A stretch of DNA of 64,000 nucleotides from positions 1-64,000 of the forward strand of contig NZ_JAERRF010000002.1 of NCBI RefSeq assembly GCF_016741875.1. Reading direction: 5' to 3'. The first letter of the stretch is position 1, and every line of letters starts with the position of its first letter. Below, piece after piece: positions 51,206 to 59,813 of the stretch. The translations under genes and the position numbers were made by a program. The stretch comes from Streptomyces coffeae. GTDB taxonomy: Bacteria; Actinomycetota; Actinomycetes; Streptomycetales; Streptomycetaceae. The notes beneath the pieces were generated by a model. It was not told the DNA's origin and made no database searches. It worked only from the letters and a program-made list of their open reading frames with translations.

Positions 51206-52619
51206 GCGTGGAGGGGCGGGGGCGCACGGACACGGCCGGCGGGGAGGGGGATGGGTCGTGGGGCCGGGTCGGTGGCCCCGGGAAGCGGGCGGTCCGGGGG
51301 CTGCTGGAAATGATTTTCGGGCCGTGGGTGGCGGGGGACGCTATTCCGCCGGATTGGTTTCTGGGCGATCCGTCGTGGATGCCCGGCGGTCGGCCGGGCG
51401 AATTGCGCGCGCGGGGCCAGTGGTTGGGTCTCGGCTCGGCACGCGGCTGGCCAATGCTGGGCCGGGTATGGGGCGTTCGCGGGGGACCGGATCTTCGGGA
51501 GCGCTATTGCGGCGGCTACCGGCCCAAGATCGGCCTGTTGGCGGACGGGGCCCGGCCGGTCGCGCGTAACCGCGCGGTTCCGCGTCGGAACAGGCCGTTC
51601 CTCGCTTCGCTCCGGGCTGCTGAAAGCGGGCGGGGCCGGGAGAGGGCGGAGAAGAGGCCGGAGGGCGAGAAGGCCGAGAAGGAGAGAGCGGAGAAGAGGG
51701 GAAGCGCCGGGAAATGGGACGGCCGCGCGGTACGGGGAGGTATCCGGGCCCCGGGAAGGCAAAGGCGGGCCGGGGCCGATGGCGCCGCGGGCGCGCGGAC
51801 GTGGGAAGCGTTCACGGCCGAGCAGGTGACCGAGGCCGGCCGATGAGCGCCCCGGGGATCCGTACCGGACACCGGGTACCGCCCCGCGCGGATCCCGGGC
51901 GGGGTTCCCGCGGTGGGCGGGGTGGAATGCGGGCCCCGGCCGCGGAACCGGCGGGCGGTCCGGAGCCGCCGAACCCCGGCCAAGGCCGGGGGAGAAGGCG
52001 TACCGGGCGCCTGGCCGTGGTCAACCCCCTGGTGGGGATAGCGATTTGACTTCCCGTTTGCCACATGTCCGGCCGCGCATCGTCTCCCGTACCGCTCGTG
52101 TACGTGCGGTGGTTCTCCGGAAATCAGCGGGTCGGCAAGGTGCCGGGGAACTGGCGGAGAATCACATGGTCCGTGTATAGCGGGAACCACGTCGCCGGTC
52201 ATATCATTGCCTCACCTCCACTTCTCCACCTCATCCCGGGGACCGCCCGCTGGCGCGGCCCCGAGCATTTCACCCCCTCGCCCCGCGCGATCGGGAGCCG
52301 AGCGACACCGGTGCCGTGATTTCCGTACGGCCCCGTGCACCGCTCGGGGAAACGGTGCGCCGGGGGATCACGGCCCCGGGGATGCGCAGCGCGGCTACGC
52401 CGTATGCCGGTCGTCAGGGATCCACCGCGCTCTGCCAATGGTCGTACCCGGCGCTACGTCCGATGGGTGGACACGATCGAGGGGGGCGCACAGGGGTCCC
52501 GGAGCATGCCATGACACGCCTGTCGAACCCCGGGCGGGGACCGTGCGGACCGTCCATGGCGCGGGCGGCCGTGATCCATACCACGACGGCCCGGTCGGCG
52601 CGGCGGGTAAAGTGCCCAT
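51206..52619. other. 1.4-kb region without a convincing gene; long purine tract
   Basis: No reading frame on either strand shows consistent Streptomyces codon bias with a ribosome site and recognisable protein. From 51631 to 51719 the plus strand is almost all purine (repeats of GGAGAAGA/GGCGAGAAGG type), which could form unusual DNA structures. The Lys/Glu-rich translation there (EKRPEGEKAEKERAEKRG) is a by-product of the tract. Near 52040 there is an A/T-richer promoter-like segment. Confidence 0.4.
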
Positions 52620-53456
52620 GTGGCGAGAGTTGTTGAGCTGATCACGTATCCCATCAAGGGATGCGCCGGAGTGTCTCTGACCGAGGCGTCGCTGGCGGAG
52701 GCCGGCCTGCCGCACGACCGCGGTTTCATGGTCACCGACGAGGACGGAGTCTTCCGCACCCAGCGGCGGCATCCCGGGCTCGCGCTCATCCGCCCCCACG
52801 TCGCCCCCGACGGTGAGCGGCTCACCCTGTCGGCGCCCGGCGCCGAGGAGCTGAGCATCGGTGTCGACACGGTGTCCGCGCGGCGCGAGGTCGTGCTCTT
52901 CGGTTCGCCGTACCAGGGCATCGACCAGGGCGACGCGGTGGCCGGATGGCTGTCGGAGGTGCTGGGCGTGGCATGCAGGCTGGTGCGGGTGCCGCCGGAG
53001 CACGACCGGGTGGCGGACGGGCTCACCCCGGGCACCTCGGGCTACGCCGACAGCAACGCGGTGCACATCATCTCCCGGGCCAGCCTGGACGAGCTCAACC
53101 GGAGGATCACCGGCGACGGTGGCGAGCCGCTGCCGATGGCCCGCTTCCGGCCCAATGTGGTGGTCGACGGATGGACCGAGCCGCATACGGAGGACCGGGC
53201 CCGGCAGATCACCATCGGCGACACCGAGCTGGGCTTCGCCAAGACGGCCGTCCGGTGTGTGGTCACCATGGTCGACCAGGACAAGGGGGCCAAGGCGGGC
53301 CCGGAGCCGCTGCGCACCCTGGCCCGCTACCGCAGGTCCCCCGAGGGCGGTGGCACCCTCTTCGGCGCCAAGTTCTCCGTGACCCGTACCGGCACCATGG
53401 CGGTGGGGGACGAGGTGGCCGTCGGCAGCTGGGACGGGCCGCCCCCGGCGGAGTGA
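52620..53456 (+). CDS. MOSC domain protein (YcbX/mARC-like)
   Basis: A 278-residue protein with an N-terminal beta-barrel (LITYPIKGCAGVSLTEASL and FMVTDEDGVFRTQRRHPGLAL) and a MOSC domain (AVHIISRASLDELNRRI, then MARFRPNVVVDG and TAVRCVVTMVDQDKG). The conserved molybdenum-binding Cys is in VRCVVTM. Such proteins are cytosolic and reduce N-hydroxylated compounds using a Moco and a redox partner. GTG at 52620 is used. It stands alone. The MoCo demand of this region (also the PaoABC-like enzyme) is noted but need not be linked. Confidence 0.85.
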   Translation: MARVVELITYPIKGCAGVSLTEASLAEAGLPHDRGFMVTDEDGVFRTQRRHPGLALIRPHVAPDGERLTLSAPGAEELSIGVDTVSARREVVLFGSPYQGIDQGDAVAGWLSEVLGVACRLVRVPPEHDRVADGLTPGTSGYADSNAVHIISRASLDELNRRITGDGGEPLPMARFRPNVVVDGWTEPHTEDRARQITIGDTELGFAKTAVRCVVTMVDQDKGAKAGPEPLRTLARYRRSPEGGGTLFGAKFSVTRTGTMAVGDEVAVGSWDGPPPAE

Positions 53457-53514
53457 GACCGGTCAGACGTCCGCGCCCATAGGGGTCTCCTCGGTGCGCG
53501 GAAGCATGTCGTCA

Positions 53515-53529
53515 CCGGGTCAGACCCGG
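53515..53529. promoter_or_regulatory. Perfect 15-bp palindrome between two genes
   Basis: CCGGGTCAGACCCGG is a perfect palindrome around one base, 59 bp after the MOSC stop and 147 bp before the M20 gene. It could be part of a terminator or an operator. Confidence 0.3.
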
Positions 53530-53676
53530 GCAGCGGGCAGAACTCATCGGTCGTTCTGCTGTTCCGTCCCGACATCCTGATGCGGCACCGGGCCTCACCC
53601 CCCGATGATCGCCCCGTTCCGTCATGATCTCTCCCATGGACCACCGCCGCCGCCCCCTTCGGGAAGGATCTCCTCG

Positions 53677-54840
53677 ATGACGCCCACCGAGCTCGCCGCC
53701 GCCACTGAGCGGGCGCTCCCCGAGATGATCGAAGACCTCCGGACCCTGGTGGAGCTGGAGACGCCGAGCAACGACAAGCGGCTGCTCGACGCCGGGCTCG
53801 CCGCCATCAGCGACTGGATCGACGAGCGGCTCGGTGCACCGGACACGACCGAGCGGCACGACTGCGGGGAGTACGGCGATGTGCTCGCGGTGACCTATCG
53901 CGGCACCGCGCCGGGGACCGTGCTGCTGCTGTGCCACTACGACACGGTCTGGCCCGCCGGGACGCTCGGCGAGTGGCCCTTCGAGGTGGTGGACGGCCGG
54001 GCCTGCGGACCGGGTGTGTTCGACATGAAGACGGGGATCGTCCAGGCGGTGTGGACCGTGCGGCTGCTGCGTGAGCTGGGTCTTCCGCACCCCTCGGCGC
54101 GCCTGCTGCTCACCGGCGACGAGGAGATCGGCAGCCCGGTCTCCCGGCGCCATATCGAGCGGCTGAGTGAGGACGTACTGGCCACCCTGGTCTTCGAGGC
54201 GTCGCTGGACGGGGCGGTCAAGACCTCGCGCAAGGGTGTCGGTCTGTTCGATGTGACCGCCCACGGTGTCGAGTCGCACGCGGGGCTCGACCCGTTCGCC
54301 GGAGCCAGCGCGATCCACGCCCTCGCCGAGGTCATCCCGCATATCACGGCGCTCGGCTCGGCGGAGCGGGGGACCACCGTGAACGTGGGACTGATCAGCG
54401 GCGGCACCGGCCGCAATGTGGTGGCCGCGCGGGCGAGTTGCGGTATCGACGTCCGGGTCGCCGAACCCGCCGAGATGGCGCGGATCGACGCCGCGCTGCG
54501 GGCCCTCACCCCCTCCGATCCGCGGGTGCGGCTGACCGTCACCGGCGAGTGGAACCGGCCGCCGATGGTGCCCGACGACGCGTCCCGGCGGCTGTACAAG
54601 CAGGCCCGCGCCGTCGCCGCCGAGCAGGGCTGGGCACTGGAGGAAACGGCGGTCGGCGGGGCGAGCGACGGCAACTTCGTGGCCGGGCTCGGGCGGCCGG
54701 TCCTCGACGGCCTCGGCGCCCTCGGCTCCGGCGCCCACGCCCGCCACGAGCACACCGTGCTGGCTCCGGTCCCGGCCCGTACCGCGCTCACCGTCGGCCT
54801 CATGCGGGCCCTGGCGGTGGCGGATCCGGAGACCGCGTGA
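53677..54840 (+). CDS. M20-family metallopeptidase (carboxypeptidase G2-like)
   Basis: A 387-residue dinuclear zinc hydrolase. LLLCHYDTVWPAGTL provides the first zinc His and Asp, CGPGVFDMKTGI the bridging Asp, LLTGDEEIGSPVSR the Glu pair (base and ligand), and HARHEHTVL the late His. The central dimerisation domain is VESHAGLDPFAGASAIHALAEV. This is the complete M20/CPG2 motif set. It would cleave C-terminal glutamate-like residues or N-acyl amino acids. ATG at 53677 has GGGAAGGA 8 nt upstream. Confidence 0.9.
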   Translation: MTPTELAAATERALPEMIEDLRTLVELETPSNDKRLLDAGLAAISDWIDERLGAPDTTERHDCGEYGDVLAVTYRGTAPGTVLLLCHYDTVWPAGTLGEWPFEVVDGRACGPGVFDMKTGIVQAVWTVRLLRELGLPHPSARLLLTGDEEIGSPVSRRHIERLSEDVLATLVFEASLDGAVKTSRKGVGLFDVTAHGVESHAGLDPFAGASAIHALAEVIPHITALGSAERGTTVNVGLISGGTGRNVVAARASCGIDVRVAEPAEMARIDAALRALTPSDPRVRLTVTGEWNRPPMVPDDASRRLYKQARAVAAEQGWALEETAVGGASDGNFVAGLGRPVLDGLGALGSGAHARHEHTVLAPVPARTALTVGLMRALAVADPETA

Positions 54841-54867
54841 GCCCGGCGGGCCCGTCCGGTCCGGGGT

Positions 54868-54900
54868 GCGGCCGCCGCCGTTCCGGACGACGGCGGCCGC
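54868..54900. terminator. Terminator hairpin between convergent genes
   Basis: GCGGCCGCCG (54868-54877) pairs with CGGCGGCCGC (54891-54900) between the M20 and methyltransferase genes. Confidence 0.6.
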
Positions 54901-54961
54901 GGTGGTCCGGGCCGGTGACGGCCGAGGCCCCCATCGGCCCGGACCGGAGACCCGCGCCCGG

Positions 54962-55783
54962 TTACGGCTTGCGCGCGAGCCCCGCGTACACGGAAACCTG
55001 CTCGCCCGCGGGCAGCAGGGTGCCCCCAGCGGTGTCCGACCGCCAGTCCGAGACCCGGACCAGCCCCGAGCCCACCGGCTCGAGCCCTTCGAAGAACCGT
55101 GCCACCTCGGCGTGGGAACGTGGCCGCAGGGTCACACCGGACTTCCGGTAGAGCTCGACCACCTCCTCGGCCGCCTTCGGCTCGACATCCGCCGTGGCGT
55201 GCGAGAGCACCAGATGACTGCCGGGCGCGAGCGCGTCCACCAGACGGCGCACCAGGTCGTAGGCGCCGTCCTCGTCGTCGATGAAGTGCATCAGCGAGAT
55301 GAGGGAGAGGGCGATGGGCTCGTCGAAGTCCAGTACTTCCCCGGCCTGTTGCACGATCCGCTCCGGTTCGCGCACATCCGCCTGGAGATAGTGCGTGACC
55401 CCCTGCGGTGTGCTGCGCAGCAGCGCCTCGGCGTGGCACAGCACGATGGGGTCGTTGTCCGTGTAGACGATCCGGGCGTCGGGGGCGACGGCCTGGGCGA
55501 TCTGGTGCAGATTCGGCTCGGTCGGTATACCCGTGCCGATGTCGAGGTACTGACGGGTGCCCGCCTCGGCGAGCCACTCGGTGGCGCGCCGCATGAACGC
55601 GCGGTTCGTCCGCGCGGAAGTCGTGACCGTGGGGTCGATGGCGAGCATCCGCTTCGCCAGTTCCTCGTCCACGGGATAGTTGTTCTTACCGCCCAGGATG
55701 TAGTCGTAGACGCGGGCGGGATGTGGTCTGCTGGTGTCGATCCGGCTGAGCCCTGGCTCCAGTTCCGGCATGCTGCGCTCCAT
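54962..55783 (-). CDS. SAM-dependent methyltransferase of the DUF574 (Methyltransf_19) family
   Basis: A 273-residue protein. IDTSRPHPARVYDYILGGKNN is the family signature; AGTRQYLDIGTGIPTEPN is the SAM motif I, and RIVYTDNDPIVLCHAEALL motif II, LSLISLMHFIDDEDG post-II. These proteins are very numerous in streptomycetes. Their substrates are unknown. ATG at 55783 or four codons later. It lies upstream of a DUF397/XRE pair on the same strand but with a 47-bp gap after DUF397's stop, so it may be cotranscribed downstream. Confidence 0.87.
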   Translation of the reverse strand: MERSMPELEPGLSRIDTSRPHPARVYDYILGGKNNYPVDEELAKRMLAIDPTVTTSARTNRAFMRRATEWLAEAGTRQYLDIGTGIPTEPNLHQIAQAVAPDARIVYTDNDPIVLCHAEALLRSTPQGVTHYLQADVREPERIVQQAGEVLDFDEPIALSLISLMHFIDDEDGAYDLVRRLVDALAPGSHLVLSHATADVEPKAAEEVVELYRKSGVTLRPRSHAEVARFFEGLEPVGSGLVRVSDWRSDTAGGTLLPAGEQVSVYAGLARKP

Positions 55784-55830
55784 GGGGGTCGGCGCGAGTT
55801 GCGGAGATGTGCGGGTTGACGAGGGCGCGG

Positions 55831-56067
55831 TCAGGAGACGAGGAAGTCGGCCTCGCCGGCCTTGGCGCCCTGGATGAAGGCGACGATTTCGCTGTGGGTG
55901 TAGATCAGCGCGGGGCCGTCCGGATCGGTGGACTGGCGCAGCGCCACCCGCCCGTCGTCCAGTTTCAGGGCTTCGACGCAGTTTCCGCCGTTGCCACCGC
56001 TCCAGGGTTTGTGCCAGCCCTCGCTGCCGAGGTCGGACGCGCGCATGCCGTTGTGAATGCGATTCAT
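55831..56067 (-). CDS. DUF397 domain protein (small partner of XRE/DUF5753 regulator)
   Basis: A 78-residue protein with SEGWHKPWSGGNGGNCVEALKL, VALRQSTDPDGPALIYTHSEIVAFIQGAKAGEADFL. This is the standard DUF397 form. In streptomycetes these small proteins are paired with XRE/DUF5753 regulators (WhiJ-like) and modulate development and antibiotic genes. It starts 5 bp after the stop of the regulator gene on the same strand, in one operon. Confidence 0.92.
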   Translation of the reverse strand: MNRIHNGMRASDLGSEGWHKPWSGGNGGNCVEALKLDDGRVALRQSTDPDGPALIYTHSEIVAFIQGAKAGEADFLVS

Positions 56068-56072
56068 CCAGA

Positions 56073-56933
56073 TCAGAGCTCCTTGCGGAAATCCTTCAGG
56101 ATTTCCTTTGTGCGTCGTGCGGTTGCCGCCTGTGCGGCCATGCGGTCCATGGCCTCCAGATGGGCGGCCACCTCGATGCGTTCATCGAGGTAGACGGCGC
56201 CGGTCAGGTACTCGACGTACACCATGTCCGGCAGTTCGGGGACAGCGAAGCGGAAGAGGACGAAGGGCCCGTAGGTGCCCGGGTGGTGTCCGGAAGCGAA
56301 CTCCGTGATCTGGAGCGTGATGTGCGGATGCTCGGTGGACTCCAGCAGCCGGTCGACCTGGCGGCGCATGACCGCCGCGGAGCCGACCGGTCTGCGCAGC
56401 ACCGTCTCGTCCATCACCACCCACAGCCGTGGCGCGTCCGGGCGGGTGAGCAGCCGCTGACGCTCCATCCGCAGCGCCACATGGCGCTCGGCGTCCCCGG
56501 TTGCGGCCCGGCCGACGGCGCCGGTCTCCATCACGGCGTGGGCGTACTCCTCGGTCTGGAGCAGGCCGGGGACGAAGTGGGGCTCGTACGCCCGGATCAT
56601 CTCGGCCGCACCCTCCAGGCTCACATGCACGCTGAACCAGTCCGGGAGGATGTCGTGGAACCGCTGCCACCAGCCGGGCCGGTTGGCCTCCTCGGTCAGG
56701 GTGATGAAGGCATCGAGCTCCGCGCCGCCGATTCCGTATGCGTCCAGCAGGAGTTGAACGTAGGGAACCTTCAGTGCGACCTCGGCGGTCTCCATCCGGC
56801 GGACCGTGGCGGGTGCGACATGCAGCACCCTGGCCGCCTGCTCACGCTTGAGCCCCGCCTTCTCCCGCAGGTCCTGCAACCGCCTGCCGAGGACGACGTG
56901 GCCCACGGTCGGGGCCGAGCGCGGTTCGCTCAC
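56073..56933 (-). CDS. XRE-family HTH regulator with DUF5753 domain
   Basis: A 286-residue regulator. The HTH is LGRRLQDLREKAGLKREQAARVLHVAPATVRRMETAEV, then the DUF5753 ligand/partner domain: IRAYEPHFVPGLLQTEEYAHAVM, RHVALRMERQRLLTRPDAPRLWVVMDETVLRRPVG. It is a WhiJ-like regulator paired with DUF397. GTG at 56933 has GGGGAGG six bases upstream, which decides it. The downstream DUF397 and possibly methyltransferase genes follow. Likely targets are local and developmental. Confidence 0.9.
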   Translation of the reverse strand: MSEPRSAPTVGHVVLGRRLQDLREKAGLKREQAARVLHVAPATVRRMETAEVALKVPYVQLLLDAYGIGGAELDAFITLTEEANRPGWWQRFHDILPDWFSVHVSLEGAAEMIRAYEPHFVPGLLQTEEYAHAVMETGAVGRAATGDAERHVALRMERQRLLTRPDAPRLWVVMDETVLRRPVGSAAVMRRQVDRLLESTEHPHITLQITEFASGHHPGTYGPFVLFRFAVPELPDMVYVEYLTGAVYLDERIEVAAHLEAMDRMAAQAATARRTKEILKDFRKEL

Positions 56934-57181
56934 CAGATACCTCCCCTGACCTCCCCCTAGCTGATGTTCGCAGTGTGCCATGCCCAGTACGGCGCAGACA
57001 CATTGCACTTACGACTCTGCACATTTCAGAGTGCCCCTTGCCAAGTGTGAGGGGCGGTGCGCATAGTGGCGTCATGATCCCGTTAGCGCAGCCGTGGCCG
57101 GGACCCGTCCCGGACCGCGGCCGTGACGCCGCCGCACTCCGCGCAGGCGTAAGCGGCCCGACCTTTGCGATGTGCCCGTAG

Positions 57182-57646
57182 ATGACTCACGCCTTCGCCG
57201 GTGCGCTGCCCGGCCTCGCCCGCGGCCGGCTCCGGCAGCGGGGCTCCCGCCCGGAACCGGGTGGCCGCCGCCGACTGGCACTGCCGTCCCCGCTGCGGAC
57301 GGGCCGCGACTACGACGCGGTCGGGTTGGCCGAGCGCGACGGGCGCCGGGTGATGGAGCTGCTGCCCCGGGCGGGATGTGTGCTCGCCCACGGGGGCCGC
57401 TGGTGGTGGATCGTGCCCCCGCAGTCGGATGTCGGGGTCGAGTGGCCGCCGATCGCGCTGTACGCGGTCGGCGGCATGGTGTCCGGTGGGTCCGAGGGGC
57501 GGGCCGGTGGCGCGGACGAGGAGCCCCGGCTGGTGCACGCGCCGGACGACCGCGAGCCGTACACCCATCCGCTGCTGCTGCATATCGCCGTCTGCGCGGT
57601 GGCCGGTGTGGCCCCGGCCTGGCCGCGCGAGGAACGGCGTCCGTAG
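57182..57646 (+). CDS. Conserved hypothetical protein
   Basis: A 154-residue protein; a central core RDYDAVGLAERDGRRVMELLPRAGCVLAHGGRWWWIVPPQSDVGVEWPP resembles proteins common in streptomycetes, but the family is not named here. It has a Trp-rich strand (GRWWWIVPP) and a proline-rich head. No signal peptide. The start ATG follows an upstream TAG (TAGATG) closing a possible 35-codon frame at 57074. It is divergent from the XRE regulator and converges on the aminotransferase gene. Confidence 0.5.
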   Translation: MTHAFAGALPGLARGRLRQRGSRPEPGGRRRLALPSPLRTGRDYDAVGLAERDGRRVMELLPRAGCVLAHGGRWWWIVPPQSDVGVEWPPIALYAVGGMVSGGSEGRAGGADEEPRLVHAPDDREPYTHPLLLHIAVCAVAGVAPAWPREERRP

Positions 57647-57700
57647 CTCACGGTCCGGGTGTCAGCTCACGGTCAGGGTGTCGGCTCAGGTCAGGGTGTC
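57645..57700. repeat. Three tandem 19-bp repeats spanning convergent gene ends
   Basis: AGCTCACGGTCCGGGTGTC (57645-57663), AGCTCACGGTCAGGGTGTC (57664-57682) and GGCTCAGGTCAGGGTGTC (57683-57700) follow head to tail. Copy 3 encodes the last residues (DDTLT) and stop of the aminotransferase, and copy 1 starts at the stop of the hypothetical protein. The repeats probably arose by duplicating the end of the aminotransferase gene. Confidence 0.75.
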
Positions 57701-59578
57701 ATCGCTCCGGAGGTAGGCGGCGGGGCGCGGATAGCGCTGGAGGGCCGGGGTGAGGCCGTCGGGGTCGTCGTCCACCACGGGCCGGGCGGTGGCCCGGAGT
57801 TCCGCGGGGTCGTAGGAGATGGCCTGGGTCCGCTCCACCGAGGACACCTCCGGCGCGGAGGTGTCCCGCTGCTGATCGTAGACGGGGATCTGGTCGATGG
57901 TGGTGTCCTCCGGGGAGGTCCGCGCAGCATAGGCCGTGCTCGGTGTCCCGGTCCGGACCGCCGGGATCTCCGAGGTCTGGGCCTGTGCGCTCACCATCTG
58001 CCCGGTCTGGAGCTGGGTGCCCGGCGGCTGGGGCGCCGGGGCCGTCCGCATCTGCGCGACCTGCGCCTGCTGCTCGGCCTGCAACTGCGCCTGGAGCTGG
58101 TCGAGTCGGCTGCGCGCCGACTGCATCGGGGGTATCTGCGCCTGCGCCGCCGGGTACGGGGCCATCTGCACCGGGGGAGTGGCGACATAGGCGGGGGCGA
58201 GCTCCGCCATGGACTGCTGTGCCGCGAAGCCCGCCGAGTCCGTACCGTACGACGACGCCTGTGGGTAGGCGGGCGCCGTGCCGCCTGCCATGGGCAGGGC
58301 GGCCGCGGTGTAGAACTGCTCGGGCGCGACCGGCGCGGCGGACAGTTGCGGTGTCTGCTGGTACAGAGGGTCGAACTGCGCTTGCGGCACGGAGTTCAGC
58401 GGTGTCTGCTGCTCCCAGCTGACCTGGGGCGCGTAGAACGACGTCCCGTACATCACGGTGCTCAGCCCGGTCAGCAGCCGCTGCACATCCGGCTGCGAGC
58501 GCACCACCAGCCGCATGAACTGACTGTTGCTGCCCAGTTTGTTGCCGCATTCGCGGACCAGGACGCCGTGCTGGGAGAGCAGTTGGTCCCGGACCCAGGT
58601 ACCGTCCAGGCCCGCCGGGAGTTTGACGAAGACGAAGTTGCCCTGGGAGGGGAAGACCGTCATCCCGGGCAGCCCGGCCAGCTGGGTGGTCATCTGCTGC
58701 CGGTCCAGGCTGATCATGCGCAGACTCTCCATGTACTCCTGCCGGTACCGCTTCAGCATGAAGACGATGACCTCGGCGAAGGAGTTGAGGTTCCACTTCG
58801 GCAGCCGGGAGCGGATCTGCACCGCCAGCGCCGGGTTGGCCACCAGATAGCCGAACCGGACGCCGTGCAGCCCGAAGTTCTTGCCGAGGCTGCGCAGCAC
58901 GATGACATTGGAGCGCAGGACGGCCTCGTCCACGACGCTCGGATACGCCTCGGAGTCCGCGAACTCCAGGAAGGACTCGTCGATCACGACCAGGTCGAGA
59001 TCGGCGAGGGCGTCCATCATGCCGATGACGGCCTGCCGGGACAGCAGCCCGCCGTCGGGGTTGTTGGGGTTGCAGATGACGGCCACCCGTGAGCCCCGGG
59101 AGCGTACGAAGGAGACGAACGCGGACGGGTCGAGGGCGAATCCGCTCATCTCCGGGAGCTGGAACATGTCCACCCGCTTGCCGGTCTCCATCGGCTGATC
59201 GGTCCACCGGCCGAAGGTGGGGATCGGCACCGCCAGGCTCTCCTTGACCAGCAGATGGTCGATCCAGGTGATGAGCTCGGTCGAGCCGTTGCCCATCGCC
59301 ATGGTCTGCGGCTGGAGCCCGAGCACATCGGCCAGTTCGGCGGTGATGGTCTCCGCGGAGCTGGGGTAGTACGTGAGGATGTCGCGCAGCCTGACCGCCA
59401 TCACGGCGAACATCGCGGGGGTGGGGAAGTACGGGTTGCAGGGGATGCAGAAGTCCACGAGCTCCTGTCCGCCGCCCGTGACCCCGGCGCGGTTGAGCGC
59501 GAAGTACGACGGGCTGTGGGCGGTGCCACGGAAGAGCTCCGCGGCATCACCGGTATGGCCGACTGCGGCAACAGTCAC
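57686..59578 (-). CDS. Class I/II aminotransferase with long Gln/Pro-rich C-terminal tail
   Basis: A 630-residue protein. Residues 1-370 form a PLP fold-type I enzyme of the histidinol-phosphate/CobD-like group: MAMGNGSTELITWIDHLL, VICNPNNPDGGLLSR, VVIDESFLEFADSEAY, and the lysine in VLRSLGKNFGLHGVRFGY. A carboxylate Arg lies in FMRLVVRS. From about residue 385 a 245-residue low-complexity tail rich in Gln, Ala, Pro and Tyr follows (for example LDQLQAQLQAEQQAQVAQM, a short coiled coil) and ends in an Asp-rich segment (VVDDDPDGLTP). The tail is probably disordered. GTG at 59578 follows GAGGAGG by 7 nt. Confidence 0.85.
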   Translation of the reverse strand: MTVAAVGHTGDAAELFRGTAHSPSYFALNRAGVTGGGQELVDFCIPCNPYFPTPAMFAVMAVRLRDILTYYPSSAETITAELADVLGLQPQTMAMGNGSTELITWIDHLLVKESLAVPIPTFGRWTDQPMETGKRVDMFQLPEMSGFALDPSAFVSFVRSRGSRVAVICNPNNPDGGLLSRQAVIGMMDALADLDLVVIDESFLEFADSEAYPSVVDEAVLRSNVIVLRSLGKNFGLHGVRFGYLVANPALAVQIRSRLPKWNLNSFAEVIVFMLKRYRQEYMESLRMISLDRQQMTTQLAGLPGMTVFPSQGNFVFVKLPAGLDGTWVRDQLLSQHGVLVRECGNKLGSNSQFMRLVVRSQPDVQRLLTGLSTVMYGTSFYAPQVSWEQQTPLNSVPQAQFDPLYQQTPQLSAAPVAPEQFYTAAALPMAGGTAPAYPQASSYGTDSAGFAAQQSMAELAPAYVATPPVQMAPYPAAQAQIPPMQSARSRLDQLQAQLQAEQQAQVAQMRTAPAPQPPGTQLQTGQMVSAQAQTSEIPAVRTGTPSTAYAARTSPEDTTIDQIPVYDQQRDTSAPEVSSVERTQAISYDPAELRATARPVVDDDPDGLTPALQRYPRPAAYLRSDDTLT

Positions 59579-59763
59579 GGCGGGACCTCCTCGGTCGCGT
59601 CGGTCGTGCTGATACGACCGTTGCGGCTCGTCCCTCGAGCCTGACGCATGATCCCTCGAACGCGGGGCAGGTAACGATTGGTTTGTCGTCTGTGAAGAAA
59701 TTGAGGACAACTGGGCCTGGATCGAATAGAATTCCGCCCCTCGCTTCCCTTCCGGAGCCTTTC

Positions 59764-59795
59764 CCCGGTGAACTTCACCGGGCAGTTTCACCGGG
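59764..59795. promoter_or_regulatory. CCCGGTGAA palindrome with an extra half-site
   Basis: CCCGGTGAACTTCACCGGG (59764-59782) is a perfect 19-bp inverted repeat, followed four bases later by another TTTCACCGGG half-site. It sits after the LuxR gene's stop and 186 bp before the aminotransferase start. It may be the LuxR terminator or an operator. Confidence 0.45.
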
Positions 59796-59813
59796 AATGC
59801 GGTCTCCGTCCGC

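Noticed and set aside
57074-57181. 35-codon frame ending TAGATG before the 57182 gene, with a TTA codon
   Set aside because: No Shine-Dalgarno and no recognisable protein; kept only as a note because the TTA would make it bldA-dependent.
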